Positions 1-11,758 of a DNA stretch of 64,000 nucleotides are shown here, piece by piece. This DNA comes from Podospora pseudoanserina. Taxonomy: Eukaryota; Ascomycota; Sordariomycetes; Sordariales; Podosporaceae. The notes below the pieces were generated by a model. The model saw nothing but the letters and a program-made list of their open reading frames with translations, was not told where the DNA came from and did no database searches. The stretch spans positions 372,001 to 436,000 of the forward strand of contig NC_085924.1 of NCBI RefSeq assembly GCF_035222485.1. Reading direction: 5' to 3'. Made by a program: the position numbers and the translations under genes. Position 1 is the first letter of the stretch. Every line of letters begins with the position of its first letter.

Positions 1-613
1 TGCGTCGAAGCTCCCTTGCAATGCCTGTAATGATACCTATCTATCTTTTGAGGTGATTTTAACTATTTGGAATGCCATTCTGCTATCTGCGGAGGCCCGA
101 TAGCTGCCTTTGGTGACTTGTTGACTATTTTCGAGGGTTCTTAGTGGTTGTCGAGGGTTCTTTGGCTGGTACCTACCTTTTGAAACCATGGGTATCTCCA
201 TTACTTTTAGGTCATATGGACAGTCTCGCGGTGGGCATGATTTCGAAAAACATAACTGCGACAATCGATGCTCTCATCGTGATTCCTAATCTCTATTAAT
301 ATACCACATAGGTAGGTACTGAACCCACCCTGGTGAATTAACTTGCACTTAAAACACGCAAGCCCAAGTCTACATAACCCGTTTGTGATTTAGAGATAGT
401 TTCTGTGTCATCTGGCTACCTATGTATGTTGCTGCTCTGCCCTTTTAGCCTTCTTGGATTCATCCAGACTTCCTTGCCGGGCATGCTCATTTCTTCCATC
501 ATGGCCGTACTAAACCTCCCGTCACTTCAAACTCTCCAGAAGCCTTCTCTTTTGACCGAGTATAAACCGAACTCCGTTCTACGAATCCGTCGCTCGGAAC
601 AAACCCATGACGT
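1..613. other. Intergenic, no gene seen
   Basis: Only short open frames (75 aa or less) without recognisable motifs. A duplicated phrase around positions 130-170 (gagggttcttagtggttg / gagggttctttggctgg) is the only local structure. I see no gene here. Confidence 0.5.
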
Positions 614-1168
614 TCAATTGTCCTGAAGAGGAGCTGGGCTATCACCATATTCGAAGTCCTCCCTTTGCTTTTCCCATTCGAAATAGCAAGAAGCTAGCAG
701 CGCAGACACCACTCCACCGTCCTTGAGCAGTGTTTGAATCATCCTCACGATGGCGCGAAGGTTATCTGAATAAAGAGCTGCAGGCATGAGGTACCTATAA
801 TCCCACCGACCTTGTTCATTCAGCTTCTTAGGCACCTTCGGCAAAATTTCCCGTGGAAGAAGGTCTCGAAGTTGATTGTAAAGAGCACATGGCTTTTTTT
901 CCTCTTCGGCTCTTTCCTGTGGATCCAACTCCAAACGGCGTCTCATCTCGACCCGAACGAGGTGAAAGATCTCCATCAAAGAGTAAGAGCGGGTAGATAA
1001 GGCGCGTCCATGCTTCTTGAGCTCTTGAATGAGGATTAGTGTTTTCTTGGCAGTGGTGAGCTGTGTAAGTTGTTCTGCTGAAGCTCCATGAAGACGTGCG
1101 GTTGCAATGAGTGACTCGACGTATTTGATCAACGTACAGGGATCATGGCGTAACGCTGACAATTTCAT
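614..1168 (-). CDS. Hypothetical protein, 184 aa
   Basis: Uninterrupted 184-codon frame starting at an ATG at 1168. The predicted product is helical and rich in Leu, Arg and Lys, with no signal peptide or membrane segment and no motif I recognise. It lies directly downstream, on the same strand, of the decayed decapping-nuclease-like remnant at 1247-1640, so it could be an unrelated small gene or the tail of a broken gene. An overlapping 62-aa frame on the other strand (812-1000) is judged a shadow. Function is unknown. That it is a real gene rests only on its length and on coding-like composition. Confidence 0.4.
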   Translation of the reverse strand: MKLSALRHDPCTLIKYVESLIATARLHGASAEQLTQLTTAKKTLILIQELKKHGRALSTRSYSLMEIFHLVRVEMRRRLELDPQERAEEEKKPCALYNQLRDLLPREILPKVPKKLNEQGRWDYRYLMPAALYSDNLRAIVRMIQTLLKDGGVVSALLASCYFEWEKQREDFEYGDSPAPLQDN

Positions 1169-1246
1169 AACGTTACTACCATTCTAAATACAGTTGAGAT
1201 ACAACGGGATCATAGCCTAGTAAAGGTATTCCGTGTATTCGAGTTA

Positions 1247-1640
1247 TGTGCATGGAGCCTGGAAATCTATCGCCCGCAGGACGCACCATCCAGCGAGTGA
1301 AGCACGATCAACATCAAGAAGGCAATTGATTGGACTTCGAAGTGTAAAGGACACCACCTTTGACCTCTTCCAGCTTGTTCCACTTCGGTGTGCTTGTCGA
1401 CAAAGTAACCCCACTCGGAAATTGATAGTCCTTTCATCGCAATCGATGAATTGTGGCTCAGCCCGTTGGGCTTCTGTTATCGACGTACACATCATTCTCG
1501 TGCCGCCCAAGTCATAGCCAACAATCCTGTGATGTGCTGTACTTCGGTTCTGCTTCTTGGTGTAAGCTTTCTTGAAGCTGTGGCCATACCCTCTGAAGCC
1601 CTGGATGGTGTCTGTCGGCTGGATACTATGTGTGTGTATA
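1247..1640 (-). pseudogene. Remnant of a fungal RAI1/decapping-nuclease-like protein
   Basis: Read on the minus strand from about 1640, a frame contains FRGYGHSFKKAYT and then HHRIVGYDLGGTRMM. These resemble the conserved FRGYGHEFEKAYT...HHRIxxYxxGGL core of a fungal family related to decapping nuclease RAI1, often mislabelled geranylgeranyl pyrophosphate synthetase-like. The remaining half of the family's usual length is missing, and downstream the plausible reading moves between frames (an alternative frame reads LEEVKGGVLYTSKSNQ). The resemblance is from memory of the family pattern. The broken state is inferred from the missing N-terminus and the frame change. Confidence 0.4.
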
Positions 1641-2830
1641 GTGCAGTCTTAGTACTGGCAATTTTGACTTGGATCTGGAAGGGGTTTTTGGAGAGCTGAA
1701 CGAGATATTTCGGCGATAATTTGAAAATTCATAACGCAAGTTTGGTCAAGCCGTACAATGCAATCGCTACGATAACGAAAGCTTGAGGAGACGTGTCTTG
1801 AGAAATCTGGACCTGGCAGGATTGAAAAGCATAATTACAACAAACACAGGGCAGCAACGCCATGGTCACGTCTATTAGACTCCAGCACATGGTTTGTCAC
1901 AAATGAGACCGGTTGCAGTTGCAGTATGAGAGCGTATCTGCGTGCAGAGCCGGGCACGCAAATCAACACCCGGCGCGGCTCCTTGACGAGGCTGTTATTC
2001 ATTTGCCGACTTGGCGCAGTAATGGAGAAAGGAATGGCAAATGGTGCACTGTGTTATGCACAACATGGATTGCAACTCTTTGATCAGCCAACCAAACCGG
2101 TGTCTTGCCTGGGACCGCGAGGACCGTGACCCTGCTTGAGACAAAGGAGCTTCTCACACCAACATCATAACAAACCTGACGTACGGTACAACGCTCTACT
2201 ATCACTACATTAAGTTTTGTTGTATCCATGGCCTTTGCCCCAAGCAAGCATAATTGAAGACATGCTCGTGACCAAAGCCTATTGGCTACCAGAAGTGCAA
2301 AGTGGTGGCACCCCTTAGGAGAAAGAAAGTCAGAGAGGCGGAGTACAAAAACGAATAATCCAATGAGTCAGATGCAGACTCGGATGCAGACTCGGATGCA
2401 GACTCGGATGCAGAGTCGGATTCGGATTCGGAGTCGGAGCCGGAGCGGAGTCGGCTATGTCGTCGATTAGCCAGTCAGCCGCGCGGCAGCCTGACCTTTT
2501 CAGTTCAGTGAATCGGAGTCCCGTTTCCGGCGTGCTGGCCGATCAACACCCTCGATCTCGCATAACTTACCGGGGGCTCCAGAGACACGGGAGAGGTACA
2601 GCAATCTGCATCTCATGTCGACGGCCTTCTGTGCGCTGTCGCCGTCGCAAAAAGAATCATGCCGATGCCCCGCCCCCGCCAGTTGAAAGACCTGTGCCGC
2701 TTGTCCTTGCTCCCCCCCCCCCCCAACATCTTGCTCCAACGTCTGCTACTCAAACTCTCGGCTCCATAAACACATTCCGTTTCGTGCCTTACGTCATTGA
2801 CTCATCGTTTCGATACACTATACCACGAAA
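1641..2830. other. Intergenic: upstream region of the P450 at 2831
   Basis: No supported gene. It contains a 12-bp microsatellite (2371-2454) and a 13-base C run near 2712-2724 about 110 bp before the P450 start. Short frames here have no motif. Confidence 0.5.
2371..2454. repeat. 12-bp microsatellite
   Basis: Imperfect tandem copies of gatgcagactcg (three near-perfect units) decay into shorter 6-bp units of the type gattcg/gagtcg. It lies about 380 bp upstream of the P450 start codon at 2831. Confidence 0.85.
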
Positions 2831-4538
2831 ATGGGCGTCCAAGACATCACAAATCCCTTGTTCAGGGACAAGTCCTCGGCGAGCGTCATCACGGCAGCCC
2901 TGTTGAGCTCTTCCGTGGTTGTGCTCGTTGTTGCCTTCTTCCGTTTCCTACGTTCCCGTTCATCGTCGCAGAGGTTCATCGCGGAAAACAATTGTAAACC
3001 AGCACCAGCATGGCCTCAGAAGGACCCCTTCTTCGCTCTGGACTTCATACTCGAGGGCTTCCGGCACTTCCGCCAGAAGACATACCTTGATCTCTGGAGG
3101 AAGTACTACGCCGATTTGGGCCCGACCTTCACCCTCCGGATGCGGGGCGTGCAATACGTCAACACGATCGACCCGGAAAACATCAAAACGATACTAGCAT
3201 CGCGCTTCCATGACTACAGCCTGTCGGAACGGGTTGAGATCATGGGGCCGCTGCTGGGACGCGGCATCTTTGTGACGGACGGCGACGAGTGGGCGCACAG
3301 CCGCGCCCTCTTGCGCCCCAACTTTGCCAGGGACCACGTCGCCGACCTGGGCATGATTGACCGGCACTTTGGCGACCTGATGGCGCTGCTGCGCCCGCAC
3401 GCGGCGGCCGGGTCCGCCGTTGACCTACAGCCGCTCTTCATGCGGCTGACGCTGGACACGGCCACCGAGTTCCTCTTCAACAAGTCGACGCGCACGCTCT
3501 CGCTCGAGCACGCGCGGCCCGCCGAACACGCATTCGGGGACGCCTTCCAGCTCTCGCTCGACGAGATGGGCCTCGTACTCCGATTGGGGCCTTTCCGCTG
3601 GCTCCGCCGCCAGAGCCGCGAGATCACGGATGCGCATAAGTTGTGTCGTGCCTATGTGGACCGTTTCGTCGACGAGGCCTGGGCGCTGAAGCAAGGGGGA
3701 GAGAAGACGGACAACAGGACCTACTTCCTCAAGGAGCTCGTCGAGAGCACCAACAACAAGGAAAAGGTCCGCGACGAGCTCCTCAACATCCTGATCGCCG
3801 GTCGGGATACGGTGGCAAGCCTTCTCGGGAGTCTCTTGCGCGTTCTGTCTCAACGTCCCGAGATATGGGCCAAAGTGCGAGCCGAGGTCGCCCAGTTTGA
3901 AGGGAAACTGCCGCGCTACGATCAGCTGCGCAACCTCAAGTATGCAAAGTATTGCATCAACGAAGGTAAGAGCCGCCGGACCCGCTGCTTGCTGCATTAC
4001 CTTGTAAACTTGCCCCTTGATGAGCACTGCTAACACCATCAAAGCCCTTCGTCTTTGGCCAGCCGTCCCACTAAACAGCCGCCTTGCCGTCCGCGAAACT
4101 GTGCTCCCACGCGGCGGCGGGCCCAACGGAGACGACCCCGTCTACGTGCCCAAGGGTGGTCTCGTCAACTACTCCGTGTATGCCATGCACCGGCGAACCG
4201 ACTTCTTTGGCGCCGACGCCGGCGAGTTCCGGCCCGAGCGATGGGAAGGCCAGATTTACAGCTGGGTGAGTTGGAGTCAGGATTCTGCACGAGCATAAGT
4301 AGAGATGAAGTAACTGACAAGTCCAAACAAGCAATACCTCCCCTTCAATGGCGGGCCACGCATCTGCCTCGGCCAGCAGTACGCGCTGACCGAGATGCTC
4401 GTTGTGCTTGTCCGCTTTGCCCAAGAGTTCAGCCACATCGAGAGCAGCGACCCCACGCCGTGGCAGGAGGAATTGCACTTGACGGTACGGCCGGCTAACG
4501 GCGTGCTGGTTACACTCACGCTTGCAAAGCCTGCTTAG
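2831..4538 (+). CDS. Cytochrome P450, CYP52-like
   Basis: Three exons: 2831-3965, 4045-4265 and 4332-4538 (1563 nt, 520 aa). The junctions are GTAAGA...AAG with a GCTAAC branch site, and GTGAGT...AAG. An N-terminal hydrophobic anchor spans about residues 20-42. The I-helix reads AGRDT (323-327) and the ExxR motif EALR is rebuilt across intron 1. The FRPERW motif and the heme loop [12 protein letters not shown] (Cys464) follow. The heme loop is typical of the CYP52 group, whose members hydroxylate alkanes and fatty acids at the end of the chain in the ER membrane; that substrate class is inferred from the family only. It is the leftmost enzyme gene before the AKR and the Zn2Cys6 regulator and may serve the polyketide cluster (terminal chain oxidation) or be independent. 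Confidence 0.9.
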
Positions 4539-6051
4539 AGGTTCCAACAATAATGAGTCTGGCTGAGGATACGTCCGGAGGGATAATTAGTGGGTTCTCA
4601 ACGCAGGGGGACCGGCTATCCAATGTTTATTATATGATAATCATGATGATGCTTGAAGAGGCCCTTTCGACGATCCAGGCCCCGTCTTGCCTTGACAAAG
4701 CTTAGAACCTGATTGATCACCACCACTCAAGGGGAACAATTACTAGTTTGGATTTTGCTCAAGCGGGAAGGTCACATACTGGTCACAGAGTGAAATTTGC
4801 CTTTAGACAACAATGAGGCTGGTGTGACAAGGGCTGTAATATCAGGGCTTGGAACTCATGGTTCAATTCAGGCTAATAATCTTCAATGGCCTCGAAGAGC
4901 GTGATACTGAAAGAAGAAGAAGAAATACAGTCTTGGTGATCCTGAATGTATATTTTATCCTTCCTTGCCTGGCCCGTGCCCTTGTTGGCCTCAGGCCGCT
5001 GCCAGGTCCTCCAATATCCTACAGGGCCAGTGGGCTTTCTTTGATAACCGCCATGCCTTCTGATTGTCTGCCTCACTTTGACCAGTGGTTCTAGCGTGCA
5101 GTTACCCCTCCTTGCGGTGGTATCGACAGTGTTGTTGGTCGTGGTTGCGGGTGGTTGGCTTTTGCCGTGTGACAGCTGGCAAAATGGAGAGTGTCAGGGG
5201 AAGATGCTCGTGAAAAGTGGGTGGGACAATTAAATGGGAGAGTATTTACAGTATAAATGAAAGATGTTGTATGAGTCTTTTCCTAAAGTTCCATTTTACA
5301 AGTACCGAATCATTGGGTGTCCTTGAAGACCTTTGGGGTATGTCTTATTAGACCCCCCCCACCCCCCCCTGAATAATGAACAAAGAATTATGACTCTTCC
5401 ACTATTATCGCAGAGGGGATTAAAGATGAAACGCGTAGCCTCCCACGGAGTTGCTTACCTATGCTGCAGGCGCGGCCGCCTAACTGCCCGGTTACCTCCT
5501 TGGATAGGTAACCAATTGGGAGACTTCCAGTTATCTGGAAGTTACACTCATGTCAAGATGCGGCCTGGAGGAGACGATACAACTCGGATCCTGTCGCCTT
5601 GATACCTACCTACTTACCTACCTAGGTGCATGGTCCGGAAGCAGAAGGTGAAAAGCTTGTATCGGGGCCCCTCTAACTCGCTTGCTCTAAATTGCTCCGC
5701 ACACCGAACTCGCTGGAGGGACGGGGCAGTCGTGGTCGCTGTGTGATTCCTATAGAGCACCTAGGTGTGGAGTAGGGATTTTACTGTGGAATTGCCACAG
5801 CGCGGGGAAGCGTATAGTGGGTCTATGACAAGTTCCACATTGTAAGACAAAATACCTACCCACGAGTGAATGATTAAATGAAATTAAACGTGTAGAAAGG
5901 GCGTCCAGTGATCCTAGTCGACACACCATGGATGGGGTTGGTTTCAAGGTAGCAATGGTAATAAAACTCTTACAAAACAAGCAGGTAAAAGGGGAGCTAG
6001 TTTTGTGAGAACCAACTAAAGACCCGATGTCAATCAAATAATTGGTGACAA
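4539..6051. other. Convergent intergenic region, no gene seen
   Basis: Lies between the 3' ends of the P450 (+) and the AKR (-). It contains C-rich runs near 5350-5368 and a tacctac microsatellite near 5602-5625. No open frame has support. Confidence 0.5.
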
Positions 6052-7097
6052 TCACAAAACAGAAGCTATCTTGGTATTGTTCAAGTTGAAGTTGTCAACC
6101 CCAGCCTCCGCCTCAACCATATCCCAGACCTTGTCAATCCTTTTTACCACATTTCCCGACAGCGGACCTTTCCCAAGCGCAACAAGAGTCTGGCGCAGTT
6201 GCTCCAGCGTCCTCGCCCCGATGACCATCCCATCTCCCCTCCCGGCCTGCAGCGCGCTATGGTATGCCACCCACCGGTAGGCTAACTCGGCCTTTGGAAT
6301 CCCGCTTTCCGTGCTGATCCTATCCCAGTAGTCCAACGCCGCGAGGAACGCGGGCTTCTTGTACAATGTCACATAGAGCCCACCGATGGGGTTGCTCGGA
6401 TCGAACCGGCCCACGGGGCCATCATCAAAGTCCCTCGGGGATTTGGTCAAAAACCCACCGGCAAGTGGGGAGTACGCGTTGAAAGACATGCCGTGCTTCC
6501 GCAGCACGGGGAAGAGGTGGGCCTCCTGCTTCCGGGCGATGAGCGAGTAGTTGCCCTGGTAGACCGTGGGCAGCACGAAACCCCTGGCTTTGGCGATGCG
6601 GACCACTTCCTCGACTTCGATTGGTAGGAAGTTGGAGAGGCCGAAGCGCTTGAAACCGCCTTGGAGGAACAGCTCGTTGATTCCATCGAGGGTTTCCTCG
6701 AACGGGGTGTTGCGATCGGGGGCGTGGAGGTAATAAACATCTACCTGGAGGGGAGGGGGGTTCTATCAGTCCCTTGTCGGTGTGGCAAGTGGCACCTGCA
6801 CCCACCCCGTCTTACTTGGTCTGTTTGCAGCATGTGGAAACTCGTCTTGGCCACTGATAAAATGTTGTCCTTGGTAGCAGAGGTGTTGTTACCAAAGCCG
6901 CCAGGATGTTTGGTGTCGATGGAGAATCTGGCTGTGGCGCCTCTTCTCCCGAGAAGCTCCTCGCTGGACCCGTAGATGCGCGCCGTGTCGATTTTGTTGA
7001 CGCCAAATTCTTCGAGCAAGTCGAGGACTTTGGGGCCGTCGACTTTACGTCGCCAACTCCCTCCTCCGGCCCCGTAAATGATGTTGATGCACGACAT
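6052..7097 (-). CDS. Aldo/keto reductase (AKR7-like)
   Basis: Two exons on the minus strand, 7097-6816 and 6744-6052 (975 nt, 324 aa), with a 71-bp GTAAGA...CAG intron. The TIM-barrel aldo/keto reductase signature is complete: IDTARIYGSSEE gives Asp37 and Tyr42, Lys63 lies in DTKHPGG, and His101 follows YYL, making the catalytic tetrad. The overall pattern, including GxSNF and NAYSPLAGG, matches the aflatoxin-aldehyde reductase subgroup (AKR7). These enzymes reduce aldehydes and ketones with NADPH in the cytosol. It lies next to the Zn2Cys6 regulator, which is divergent from it. If part of the cluster, it could reduce an aldehyde released by the PKS-NRPS, but this is inference and a detoxification role is equally possible. 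Confidence 0.9.
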
Positions 7098-8832
7098 GAT
7101 GACAGAGGAGGGTTGTTGATGGTCTTGATTCGCCGCTCAGAGATCATGCACGCGGAGTGACGAGCAACGTGAGGAAGTGTCAGAATAAGTGGTGGTGGAA
7201 CCATCCATGTGTTGCATTATTGTTTTCTGGGCGTTTCTGTTACGGCACAGACTGCCAAGACCTCTCAATGGCTTGTGGGGGCTTACATACGTCAGGTCAT
7301 GTGACTAGCTGGTTTGTGCGTGACGACCACCCCGCGCACAACGCCACCAATTCGGTCACTGCATTCTAGTTCAGTTCCCCACCAACAATACAACACAACT
7401 CGGTAGTAATTGCCGCAGTATTTCTCTTTTATTTACACCGTACCGTGACGGTTTCCATGTTATATCTACTCAGCAAGCTTGGAGACTAGAGTCACAATAG
7501 CGTAGAGCCGCATTCTAATGATTGGAAAAGTCGAGAGGGGAGCTCATCTGGATGAAGCTCTGCTGGCGATGGCAAAAGGGAGCTATGCGGCACTGAGCAA
7601 GACCAAAGTGTTGTGTGCCACTCTGAGCGGGACCAACGGGTCTGGGACCAACGGGCCCGTTATCGAATATTAACAATAACAGTGCACACCGCCTGTTCAA
7701 AGCAGTAAGGGGTAATTCGCGCGTCGAGATCAAATAGTTTCATCCCCGGTTTGAGCCAGGCAGATGGAGCGGACTGCAGTATTCATTGGGACGTAGGCTG
7801 GGTGTGGAACCTTTTGGTCCAACGACCAAATGAAGTGCTAACCGCCTTCCTAATTGACACTCATTTTCCTCCAATCGCTGGAAGTTGTGGAGACCCTGCA
7901 ATGATGGCAAGATTACGACTGCCACATTACACTATAGGGGGGATGGCGACCGGCGCCCTTGAAACTCTTAGAGGTTTGAGATTCCATAGGGTACATGATC
8001 TAAAAAAAAGTAGTGAACGTTTTCTTTTGGTAATATGGGATTCAGTATAAGCACACACTGTTTCCTGAGGATGGCTCGTGGGCCTTACCAAACAACATTG
8101 AAGATGAACAATGCTTCATTTAATAGTCTAGCCAATAAGACTCCGTACCAGTTGTCCAACTCAGCCAAGACTGACCGCATGGCCTTTCATGAGTCAAGAG
8201 ATTCGATGCTACACGTGTAGAGTAGATGCTACAACACTTCCTGCAGGGCTGGGGGCTAGGCAACCTTTCGTGGTGCCAATGTTTCTTGCCTTCGGTAAGC
8301 AGTTACTCCATCACTTGACACCCATATGTACTGCCAAGGCCATAGACAACAATATGGAAGGACATGATTAGTGCAGGTACGGAATACCCTCGCCACCAAT
8401 GCAACCTAGATGAGGCCCCGGCAGCTAGTCGAGAACGTATCGAGAAACCGATGCAGAAGCTCTGTGCAGCAGCCTTTAGCGTACTAATAATTATGTTCCT
8501 GCAATGACAAAGCGACGCTCGGGTCCGATGTCCGAGGTAGGGTTAAATGCGATCCTGGTCCAGCTAAGAAAGCTTCGCTGAGATCCCGGCCGATCAGATT
8601 ACTGGATTTACCCCGCGTGTTACCCTTCGGACGGCACAGTCGCTCTTTCAATGGCACAGTCGCTCCTTTCAGTACGAACAAATAGGTCCAAAAACATATA
8701 AGCCACTCTTCCCGATACAACAACCTAGAACCTTCGCTACCTACTTATCCGTTCCGTTAGAATCGACTCCCAGCGCTTGGCTACTTACCTTTATGTCATA
8801 ATCCTGGACCCTATTTTGTCTCACCACTCTTC
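7098..8832. promoter_or_regulatory. Divergent promoter region AKR / Zn2Cys6 regulator
   Basis: A 1.7-kb stretch between the divergent AKR and transcription-factor genes, without a supported gene. It holds a 15-bp direct repeat near 7629-7660 (gggaccaacggg twice) and a 20-bp tandem duplication at 8633-8672 (ggcacagtcgctcttt / ggcacagtcgctcctt), about 160 bp before the regulator start codon. Confidence 0.5.
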
Positions 8833-10860
8833 ATGCAGGCGGCACAGCCAGCATCAGCAGCCCAGCTCTGTCAGCCGCTCAGTAACGCCGACAGCATGCA
8901 GCCCTCCCGGCTAACACCAGGTGCTGGGTCACCTTCGCCGGCACCAGGATGGCAAAGGCAGCCGCCACAGTCTCTGGAGATGCGCATAAACCCGTCCTGG
9001 CGACGATCGGCCTGCGACCGCTGTCGCACGCAGAAGTTAAGGTGCGTGCGCGCCAAGGAAAACGACACCTCGAGGCCCTGCACACGGTGCCTGCGCATCC
9101 GATGTCCGTGTTTCACCAGCTCAGCCAAGCCTCCCGGGAGAGGTTCTGGCAGACTACCTCCGGCGCCAGCGCAGTCTGCGTCCTCGACTGAGGTAGGGTC
9201 GGATGCGGCACCGCCGGCGAACACATCGACCTCCGACAGGAGGAAAGCGACAGTGACCCGGCGACGGGCGAGCGGGGATGTCTCGCTTGAGCCGGAACAG
9301 ACCTCGCCCGTGTCAATGGGGATGGGAATGGGGTGGCCATTTAACCAGGACGAAGACCAAAATGAAGAGGCTGGAGTCTTTGACGATGGCGGCATGTTTA
9401 TGCTGACGCCATCCGAGCAGTACCAGCCCATCGACTTCTTCGACTTTCTAGTCGACAAGGGTTCGAGTGGATTCGATTCCGTCGCCAGCGTTCCCCTAGA
9501 CGTCCACATGAGACCCCGGGCAGCTTCACTATCCCGCTTCCGCCCCGTCACGCAAGCCCTGCCGCCCCTTCCAACCTTCAACTCCACCTTGTCGCCGTCC
9601 GAGTTCCATTTTCAAGGGGAGCGAGACGACGAGCCCGAAAGTGCTGTTGATATTTCGGTTGATGAAGATCAAGCTTGCATGCCCTCTCAGACCCCGAACC
9701 CGGCGGTTCAACATTCCCCGGGAGTTTTGCTTGCGCGGCTCCTCGAATCCCTGTCGGTACAGCTGGTCCGGCTCAATACGGAACCCTGGGACCTAGGAGT
9801 GCTAAGCGTGACAGGCTCGATCGCGAACTCGGGCGAACTCAATCTACTTGAAGCGGAGGCGCTCGCTAACGATGAGCACACCTTCAATCCGCTGTTTTCC
9901 ATCCTCGTCAGCACGGAGAACTTACTCGATATTTGCAAAATGTTCATGGCACCCGAGAGCAGTGGAGGGTCCGACGAAGCCTCCACGGCGACATCAGTGG
10001 CCGCAGGTTCAGCAAGCCGCTCGGGGTCGAAGAGACGGGTGCTCTCCATGCACGAGGCAAACGAGAGCCGTAGCATCCAAAGCGCAGCCAAGCGAACGTG
10101 GAGGCCGAACAGTGCCATATCGTCGCTTCCATTCCCCTTCTCTCCCCCCTGCTCCTCCTCCTCCTCGTCTTCGGGCTCAAACAGAAGGAAGTCATGGCCT
10201 ACCTCCTCCTCCGTACCGGGGATGCCGACCGGCCAGACGACCATCACCGCCGCCCAACTGCTGACCGTGGTCTCGTGCTATCTTCAAGTGGTCACAATCT
10301 ACAACGACATATTCTCACACCTCCTCTTCAAGCTCGCCTTGCCACCACCGTCACCGTCGCCTTCTACACAGCCCCTGGGGACCAATAATACTGGCCCCAT
10401 CCCCGCCGGGATAAACGTGACACCCACATCGCGGCAGCAGCGACACTCACACAACCATTACACACAACAGGCCCAGTCCGCCACTCATGGTCGTGCGCCA
10501 ATGGTGCACAGGCTGGTCCTGGCGGGGTACTCGGTGCTGTTGAACTCAGGACTGCGGATGCGGCTGTTGGTGGAGGTGGTGGAGCATCAGTTCGAGCAGA
10601 TCGAGCGCGCGCTGGGCCTGCCCGGCCAGTACTGCGTGTCCGCAAGTCACCACCAGCAGGCTCAGCAACAGCACAGGGACATTGGTGGAGGAGGGCAGGG
10701 GCTCCTCGCCGGGCGGGAGGTGGCGACACTGCTAGAAGCCGTCATGGAAGGTGCCGATGCTGACGGAAATGCCAACGCTGGCCGTGACAGCATGGGAGTC
10801 GTCGCGTCGCTGCGGGAAAGCCTTGGGAAAGCGCAGCGAGTGCGGAGCCGGGGGGACTAA
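8833..10860 (+). CDS. Zn(II)2Cys6 transcription factor, AflR-like layout
   Basis: Single exon, 675 aa. An N-terminal binuclear zinc cluster has Cys61, 64, 71, 83, 86 and 93 in the order C-x2-C-x6-C-x11-C-x2-C-x6-C, preceded by basic residues (WRRS). A long low-complexity region follows, rich in Ser, Pro and Gly, with a Ser run around residue 440. Helical segments near 290-380 and 560-600 recall the C-terminal regulatory region of AflR-type pathway regulators. Such proteins bind paired CGG/CCG half-sites in the nucleus. Its place inside the gene group between AKR and GMC oxidoreductase makes it the obvious candidate activator of the PKS-NRPS cluster. Later ATGs (8896, 8979) would also keep the zinc cluster, so the exact start is not certain. 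Confidence 0.87.
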   Translation: MQAAQPASAAQLCQPLSNADSMQPSRLTPGAGSPSPAPGWQRQPPQSLEMRINPSWRRSACDRCRTQKLRCVRAKENDTSRPCTRCLRIRCPCFTSSAKPPGRGSGRLPPAPAQSASSTEVGSDAAPPANTSTSDRRKATVTRRRASGDVSLEPEQTSPVSMGMGMGWPFNQDEDQNEEAGVFDDGGMFMLTPSEQYQPIDFFDFLVDKGSSGFDSVASVPLDVHMRPRAASLSRFRPVTQALPPLPTFNSTLSPSEFHFQGERDDEPESAVDISVDEDQACMPSQTPNPAVQHSPGVLLARLLESLSVQLVRLNTEPWDLGVLSVTGSIANSGELNLLEAEALANDEHTFNPLFSILVSTENLLDICKMFMAPESSGGSDEASTATSVAAGSASRSGSKRRVLSMHEANESRSIQSAAKRTWRPNSAISSLPFPFSPPCSSSSSSSGSNRRKSWPTSSSVPGMPTGQTTITAAQLLTVVSCYLQVVTIYNDIFSHLLFKLALPPPSPSPSTQPLGTNNTGPIPAGINVTPTSRQQRHSHNHYTQQAQSATHGRAPMVHRLVLAGYSVLLNSGLRMRLLVEVVEHQFEQIERALGLPGQYCVSASHHQQAQQQHRDIGGGGQGLLAGREVATLLEAVMEGADADGNANAGRDSMGVVASLRESLGKAQRVRSRGD

Positions 10861-11758
10861 GGGGGTTAAACAGACACAAGGGAACTATAGACGAGTACGA
10901 ATTCTTCTTACTTGCTACAAGAAATAAGGTGAAATAAAAACCAAGAGCCCGAGCAGCTGAGTTTCCAGGATAGATATTGGAAACATAAGCACGATTAAAT
11001 ACAACGAATATTTACAATAAAAGTCATTAAACTTGTTAAAATAAGCCCTAGGCCAATTATAAAACCACATTTAACAAGTACACCATCCAACGGTAAAAAG
11101 GTGAAAAAGGGCTATTTATAAGGGCATTAATCGTGACTACGTAAAAAGTACCCTATTTTTTACTTTGTTTTCCACAGTTTCAAACCTTAAAGACGATTAT
11201 TAGAATGTCGCTGATAGGGAAAATCCCTTGTTAAAATAAGTAGTGACTTTATAAGATTTACTGTGGAAATCAATACATACACCGAGCTAAGAAAACAGCG
11301 CTGAGGTACCTTGGCGAGGGCTAGCGACTCCCTACCGTAATAACCACCTAATATAGGCATACATCATTGAATATCCACACTCGATTCACGACGAAAAGAA
11401 AGATGGAAATAAGGATATTACTACGAGTATTATTTAAATATATTTTGTTTCGGTTTCATTTGCTTGATCGTTAACTTTAGTGATATTTTCGACTTTCACC
11501 TTTGGATCCCTATTTTGAGAATAACTGAACTAGCGTTAGATTGTAATGTGGCAATGAATCAACGTTTAAAGATCAACTCGTGCTCGGCCGCAGCTCAACA
11601 TTATTATTCACACGGGTGCACCAGTTCTAGCCATGCCCTAATCTTTTAGCTAAGCCAAATACCTAGATGTTGGTAGCTATGAGGTACAGTGTAACCTGAT
11701 AAAGCCACAGGGCCTGCGCTGTTTTCCACCGTCCACAATTATTTGTCAAGCCACGCGG
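10861..11758. other. AT-rich convergent intergenic region
   Basis: Strikingly AT-rich compared with flanking genes, with no supported ORF. The phrase cttgttaaaataag occurs twice (about 11033 and 11229). It could be an old degraded repeat or RIP-affected DNA. It separates the regulator from the GMC oxidoreductase. Confidence 0.5.
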
